Assembly (NCBI GenBank): GCA_964580585.1
Contig: CAZOKZ010000001.1
Span: 124,001 to 188,000 of the forward strand
DNA: 64,000 nt
DNA from: CAZOKZ01 sp964580585
Lineage (GTDB): Bacteria; Sumerlaeota; Sumerlaeia; SLMS01; JAHLLQ01
Direction: 5' to 3'
Shown: positions 60,107-64,000 of the stretch, in pieces
How the letters are laid out: each line of letters starts with the position of its first letter
Position numbering within the stretch: position 1 is the first letter of the stretch
The notes under the pieces: generated by a model
Told to the model about the DNA's origin: nothing
What the model saw: only the letters and a program-made list of their open reading frames with translations
The model's database searches: none
Made by a program: the position numbers and the translations under genes

Positions 60107-62875
60107 ATGAGTCTGTCAGGTAACGAACTGCGCCAGGAATATCTCAACTTTTTCGCGTCCATCCCCGGAGCGGCCCACAAAGTAGTCGCCCCCGCGCCGC
60201 TGATTCCGCCGGACGACCCGACGCTGATGTTCACCAGCGCCGGCATGGTGCAGTTCAAACGCCTGTACAGCGGTGAAATCGACCCCTTGCCCTATACCCG
60301 CGCCACCAGTTGCCAGACGTGTCTGCGCGCGGGAGGCAAAGGCAGCGACCTGGAAAACGTCGGCAAGACGTTGCGCCACCATACGCTGTTCGAAATGCTC
60401 GGCAATTTCAGCTTTGGCGATTATTTCAAACGCGAAGCCATTCGCTGGGCGTGGCAGTTCGTGACGGAAAATATGAAGCTGCCGAAAGAGCGCCTGTTTC
60501 CCACGATTTTCGAGGAAGACGACGAAGCGGAGTCCCTTTGGCGCGAGGAAACCGACTGCTGCTACACGCCGGTACGCCTCGATGCGAAGCAAAACTTCTG
60601 GGGTCCGGCGGGCGACACGGGCGCGTGCGGTCCGTGCAGCGAACTGTGCTTTTTCATGGGTTCCGACGAGGAGTTAGCGGAAATTCGCGCCGCATTGAAG
60701 GACAGTGAAGCGGCCTACATGCCGACGCTGGCCCGCCGCATCGACGAAGAAGGCGACCTGTTCCTGGAAATCTGGAACATGGTGTTTCCGCAATTTGACC
60801 AGCAGCGTGACGGCAGCCGTCTGCCCCTGAAAAATCGCGGTATCGACACCGGCGCGGGCCTCGAACGTATGACGACGGTTATGATGTGGCTCCAGGGCAA
60901 GGCCTCGACGCCGTACGAAACCGATTTGCTCCAGCCCATCGTGCGCGCGGCGGCAGATGCGCTCGGCGTGAAGTACCTGAAAGTTTTGGACGAAGGCGGT
61001 AGCGCTGCCGATGCCACACGCGCACGCCTCGCCATCAACGCAATTTCCGATCATGCCCGCGCGCTGACGTTCTGCCTCGCCGAAGGCATGACGCCCAGCA
61101 ACATTGGTCGCGGCTATGTGCTGCGCCGCATCCAACGCCGCGCGTTGCGGTTCGCGTCGCTGCTCGGCAAAGACGATCCATTCATGGCCGACCTTGTCGA
61201 TCCCGTGATCGAAGCCATGGGCGGCGCGTATCCGTTGTTGAAAGACAAAGCCGCCTTCGTACGCAAAACGCTGCGCATCGAAGAAGAATCGTTCCTCCGT
61301 ACGCGCAATCGCGGGCTGAAATTGCTGGACGAATTAATCGACCAAGCCAAGGACAGCGGCGCAAAAACGATCGGCGGCGCCGACGCATTCAAGCTCTGGG
61401 ATACGTATGGCTTCCCGGTGGATTTAACGGCGGAAATTGCCGAAGACGCGGGTCTGACGATGGACCGCGCGGGCTATGACGCCGCCCTGAAAGAGCAGAA
61501 AGAACGCGGCAAGGCGTCCTGGAAAGGCGAAGCGCTCGACAAAGAAGCGCACCTTGCCGAGGAGATCGCCGAGAAGCACGGCGAAACGAAATTTACCGGT
61601 TACACCCAAACGCAAGAGGAAGGCTGTAAAGTCATCGCCATCCTCGTTGATGGCGCATTTGCCGACCGCATCGAAGCGGGCACGCGCGGCACATTGGTGC
61701 TGGATAAAACGCCGTTCTACGCGGAATCCGGCGGCCAGATCGGCGACACGGGGACGCTACAGGCAGGCATCGACAATGTGTTCGAAGTGATGGACACGCA
61801 GAAAACCGCCGACAGCGTTTTCCTCCATCGCGGCCAATTGGAATCGGGCACGCTCGCCGTGGGCGACATGGTGGACGCGCAAATTGACGCCGACCGCCGC
61901 TTGGCGATTCGCCGCAACCATAGCTCGACGCACTTGCTGCAAGCAGCGCTCAAGAAATTTGTCGGCTCACACGTGGCACAGGCCGGTTCGTGGGTTGGAC
62001 CCGACAGCTTGCGCTTCGACTTTTCGCATCCCGAAGGGCTTTCGCCCGCGTTGCTGCGCCAGATTCAGGAGGAAGTCAACTGCCTGATCCTGGCTGACCT
62101 GCCCGTGCGCACGGATGTATTGCCGCTCGAAGAAGCGCGCAAACGCGGCGCCATCGCGCCGTTCGGCGAAAAATACGGCCCGACGGTGCGCGTCGTCCAG
62201 ATGGGCGCGCCGGATAATTTGAAATCCATCGAGTTCTGCGGCGGCGTGCACCTCGACAGCACCGGCCAGGCAGCACGTTTCCGTATCGTCAGCGAGGGCT
62301 CGATTGCCTCGGGCGTTCGCCGCATCGAAGCCGTGACCGGCGAACGCGCGGCAACGCTCGAAATCGAGGACCAGTTCGATATTCTCCAGCCGCTCCAGGC
62401 TCAATTTGCCTCGAAAGGCGCGGCGCTCGTCGAACGTATCGCGCAACTGGTCGCGCGCAACAAGCAGCTTGAAAAGGAACTGGCTCGTGAGAAACAAAAA
62501 GCCGCCACGGCCAACCTGGACCAATACCTGAACGCGGCCAAAGCCGTCGGCGACAGCCGCGTGGCCACGGCACTGGTTGAAGGCATGGACGCAAATGCCT
62601 TGCGCGCTCTGGCCGTGACACTCCAGGAAAAACTTGGCGATCGCGGCATTGCCGTAGCATTCTCGAACAACGACGGCAAAGTATCCATCGTCGCGGCGGT
62701 TGGTTCTGAAAGCCGCGCCAAATTCCCGGCGGGTAAAGTCGTCAATGCCGTAGCCGCACCGCTCGGCGGCAAGGGCGGCGGCAAACCCGACGTCGCCCAG
62801 GCCGGTGCCAAAGACACCGCGAACCTCAACAACGTGCTGGAACAGACGGCGGAGTTGATTGGGGCGCTGAACTGA
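60107..62875 (+). CDS. alaS: Alanine-tRNA ligase
   Basis: I use the ATG at 60107 (MSLSGNELRQEYLNFFASIP); the frame runs open to 59909 through repeat-like DNA and a basic, non-conserved stretch. The 922-residue enzyme has the class II core (FTSAGMVQFKRLYSGE near 43; a CLRAGGKGSDLENVGKTLRH segment near 75), the editing domain with RRNHSSTHLLQAAL near 605 and CGGVHLDSTGQ near 710, and a C-Ala end with coiled coil. It charges tRNA(Ala) and edits Ser and Gly. The antisense frame 61967-62941 is a shadow. Confidence 0.97.
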   Translation: MSLSGNELRQEYLNFFASIPGAAHKVVAPAPLIPPDDPTLMFTSAGMVQFKRLYSGEIDPLPYTRATSCQTCLRAGGKGSDLENVGKTLRHHTLFEMLGNFSFGDYFKREAIRWAWQFVTENMKLPKERLFPTIFEEDDEAESLWREETDCCYTPVRLDAKQNFWGPAGDTGACGPCSELCFFMGSDEELAEIRAALKDSEAAYMPTLARRIDEEGDLFLEIWNMVFPQFDQQRDGSRLPLKNRGIDTGAGLERMTTVMMWLQGKASTPYETDLLQPIVRAAADALGVKYLKVLDEGGSAADATRARLAINAISDHARALTFCLAEGMTPSNIGRGYVLRRIQRRALRFASLLGKDDPFMADLVDPVIEAMGGAYPLLKDKAAFVRKTLRIEEESFLRTRNRGLKLLDELIDQAKDSGAKTIGGADAFKLWDTYGFPVDLTAEIAEDAGLTMDRAGYDAALKEQKERGKASWKGEALDKEAHLAEEIAEKHGETKFTGYTQTQEEGCKVIAILVDGAFADRIEAGTRGTLVLDKTPFYAESGGQIGDTGTLQAGIDNVFEVMDTQKTADSVFLHRGQLESGTLAVGDMVDAQIDADRRLAIRRNHSSTHLLQAALKKFVGSHVAQAGSWVGPDSLRFDFSHPEGLSPALLRQIQEEVNCLILADLPVRTDVLPLEEARKRGAIAPFGEKYGPTVRVVQMGAPDNLKSIEFCGGVHLDSTGQAARFRIVSEGSIASGVRRIEAVTGERAATLEIEDQFDILQPLQAQFASKGAALVERIAQLVARNKQLEKELAREKQKAATANLDQYLNAAKAVGDSRVATALVEGMDANALRALAVTLQEKLGDRGIAVAFSNNDGKVSIVAAVGSESRAKFPAGKVVNAVAAPLGGKGGGKPDVAQAGAKDTANLNNVLEQTAELIGALN

Positions 62876-62882
62876 TTCACAA

Positions 62883-63026
62883 GGTGAGGGATGAGGGATA
62901 AAGGATGAATAGTTGAAACAACGGACTTTACCTTGTTTCAATTAAACAAATGATTCACCCCATCGTTTTGAGAAGCAACGACTGACTTTTGCGATTTCAT
63001 CATCCTTCATCCCTCATCCTTCATCC
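62883..63026. repeat. Inverted pair of GGATGA-type intergenic repeats
   Basis: The left arm (62883-62908) holds GATGAGGGATAAAGGATGA. The right arm (62998-63026) is its near reverse complement, with TCATCCTTCATCCCTCATCC. The arms are about 90 bases apart in the gap between alaS and pyrG. No T-run follows, so the structure is more like a repeat element than a terminator. Confidence 0.7.
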
Positions 63027-63134
63027 TTTTCTCATTTCCCGCCTTGACTTCCGCGTTCAAGGCGACTACTGAAACAATCCCATGCTTGCGGTCGTTTTTC
63101 GGCCGACTTTTTCCCGCTCACAAAAGGTACCTTT

Positions 63135-64000
63135 ATGGCCACGAAATTTGTTTTTGTCACGGGTGGCGTCGCTTCCTCGTTGGGGAAGGGCATTGCCGCC
63201 TCCGGACTTGGCACCCTGCTTCGCGCTCGCGGTATGCGCGTCGAAATGATGAAACTCGATCCTTATATCAACGTTGATCCCGGGACGATGAGTCCCTTCC
63301 AGCACGGCGAAGTCTTCGTCACCGACGACGGCGCGGAAACGGACCTCGATCTGGGGCATTACGAACGTTTTACCGATCAACCCACCAGCCGGATGAACAA
63401 CATCACCACGGGCCAGATTTACGAGTCCGTGATTCGCAAGGAACGCCGCGGCAACTACCTCGGCGCCACCGTCCAGGTGATCCCCCATATCACCGACGAA
63501 ATCAAGTCGCGCATTTTCAAACTGGCGCGCGAAAGTAAATGCGACATGCTGCTGGTTGAAATCGGCGGCACGGTCGGCGATATCGAGTCGCAACCGTTTC
63601 TCGAAGCCATCCGCCAGATTCCGCACGACGTGGGGCCCAATCAGTGCTTGTTTCTGCACCTGACGCTGCTCCCCTACCTGAGCGCGGCGGGTGAATTGAA
63701 AACCAAGCCCACCCAACACAGCGTCAAAGAATTGCGCGAAATCGGCATCCAACCCGACGGCATTATCTGTCGTACGGAAATTCCCATGAGCGCCGAACAG
63801 CGCCGCAAAATTTCCCTCTTCTGTAATGTCGCCGATAACGCCGTTTTTGAATCAACCAACGTCGATATCATCTATGAAGTGCCGCTGATGCTGCACCAGC
63901 AAGCGCTCGACAACTGGGTTGTCACCAAACTTGGCATGGTAACCCACGACGCAGACATCGATAGCTGGAAAGCGATGTGTAAGCGCATCAAGTCAGCCAA
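63135..64000 (+). CDS. pyrG: CTP synthase, N-terminal part (cut by window edge)
   Basis: The frame from the ATG at 63135 stays open to the end of the window (288 complete codons of an expected 530-550). It begins MATKFVFVTGGVASSLGKGI, with the synthetase P-loop GGVASSLGKG. LDPYINVDPGTMSPFQHGEV near residue 40 and the EIGGTVGDIESQPF motif near 140 follow. The enzyme aminates UTP to CTP with glutamine and ATP; the glutamine amidotransferase half is beyond the window. It follows alaS on the same strand after a repeat-bearing gap. Confidence 0.97.
   Translation, partial: MATKFVFVTGGVASSLGKGIAASGLGTLLRARGMRVEMMKLDPYINVDPGTMSPFQHGEVFVTDDGAETDLDLGHYERFTDQPTSRMNNITTGQIYESVIRKERRGNYLGATVQVIPHITDEIKSRIFKLARESKCDMLLVEIGGTVGDIESQPFLEAIRQIPHDVGPNQCLFLHLTLLPYLSAAGELKTKPTQHSVKELREIGIQPDGIICRTEIPMSAEQRRKISLFCNVADNAVFESTNVDIIYEVPLMLHQQALDNWVVTKLGMVTHDADIDSWKAMCKRIKSA

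Noticed and set aside
61967..62941. 324-residue minus-strand open frame over alaS
   Set aside because: Shadow of the GC-rich alaS coding sequence.
1..64000. CRISPR arrays, tRNA or rRNA genes, insertion sequences
   Set aside because: No regularly spaced direct repeats, no TTCGA(A/G)TCC tRNA arm in the gaps, no rRNA-like stretches and no transposase frames were seen. Faint tRNA genes cannot be excluded without a covariance scan.

Overview
The window is a stretch of a Gram-negative-type bacterial chromosome with moderate GC content. Evidence for a double-membrane bacterium includes a long YidC with a periplasmic domain, an RND-type lipoprotein adaptor, an SPOR-domain exported protein and the aspartate/glutamate leucyltransferase Bpt. 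The mixture of a pseudopilin with an F-T-L-I-E-L head, FG-GAP and DUF11 surface proteins, a BACON-repeat giant protein, many GT-C membrane glycosyltransferases and a futalosine-type MqnA homologue suggests an under-sampled phylum near the PVC/FCB groups (Sumerlaeota, Hydrogenedentota or Planctomycetota-like). That placement is inference; no rRNA is present to fix it. I saw no tRNA, rRNA, CRISPR array, integrase, transposase or phage gene.

Layout. 1-2938: tail of an exopolysaccharide cluster (GT2 glycosyltransferase, an unusual PP-loop ATPase with a cysteine cluster, polysaccharide pyruvyl transferase). 3090-8505: housekeeping block yidC, khpB/jag with an RGG-rich tail, cysK, a terminator, recF. 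8678-11982: a GH57-like protein, a NifU-C-like protein lacking its CxxC, a PHP histidinol phosphatase. 12007-17181 (minus): an SPOR-domain protein and a 1232-residue secreted matrixin-like metalloprotease. 17387-21302 (minus): SDR, bpt, an SLC13/TrkA-C transporter with tightly coupled ends, then an Rrf2 regulator. 22038-27848: a 1936-residue exported protein with 13 BACON-like repeats. 28003-29856 (minus): primary sigma factor rpoD.

30307-41841: a small membrane protein, a JAMM-DinG fusion helicase, a four-helix membrane protein, then a coupled minus-strand run (MqnA-like, GT-C glycosyltransferase, secreted protein, RNase R) and a sulfotransferase. 42060-42420 is a gene-free segment packed with short hairpins. 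42661-47838: glutamate dehydrogenase, a conserved unknown, and AddB without AddA nearby. 47901-52351 (minus): a methionine-rich pseudopilin, a Cys-rich anchored protein, a DinB-like protein, hisG and an efflux adaptor. 52827-56799: a RapA-like SNF2 ATPase paired with a winged-helix/DnaD-like protein. 56803-59049 (minus): a methyltransferase fused to an ArnT-like glycosyltransferase. 59285-64000: a small membrane protein, alaS and the first two thirds or less of pyrG.

No classical complete defence system or biosynthetic cluster is visible. The most unusual signals are (i) the dispersed nonamer CTCCGTCCC/GGGACGGAG, 13 exact copies in 64 kb, seven of them inside addB and read in different frames; (ii) three protein fusions or degenerations (JAMM-DinG, methyltransferase-GT-C, NifU-C with both cysteines replaced); (iii) the BACON-array surface protein built by duplication of two-repeat units; (iv) inverted pairs of low-complexity intergenic repeats around the RapA module and alaS; and (v) the structured 42.1-42.4 kb segment.
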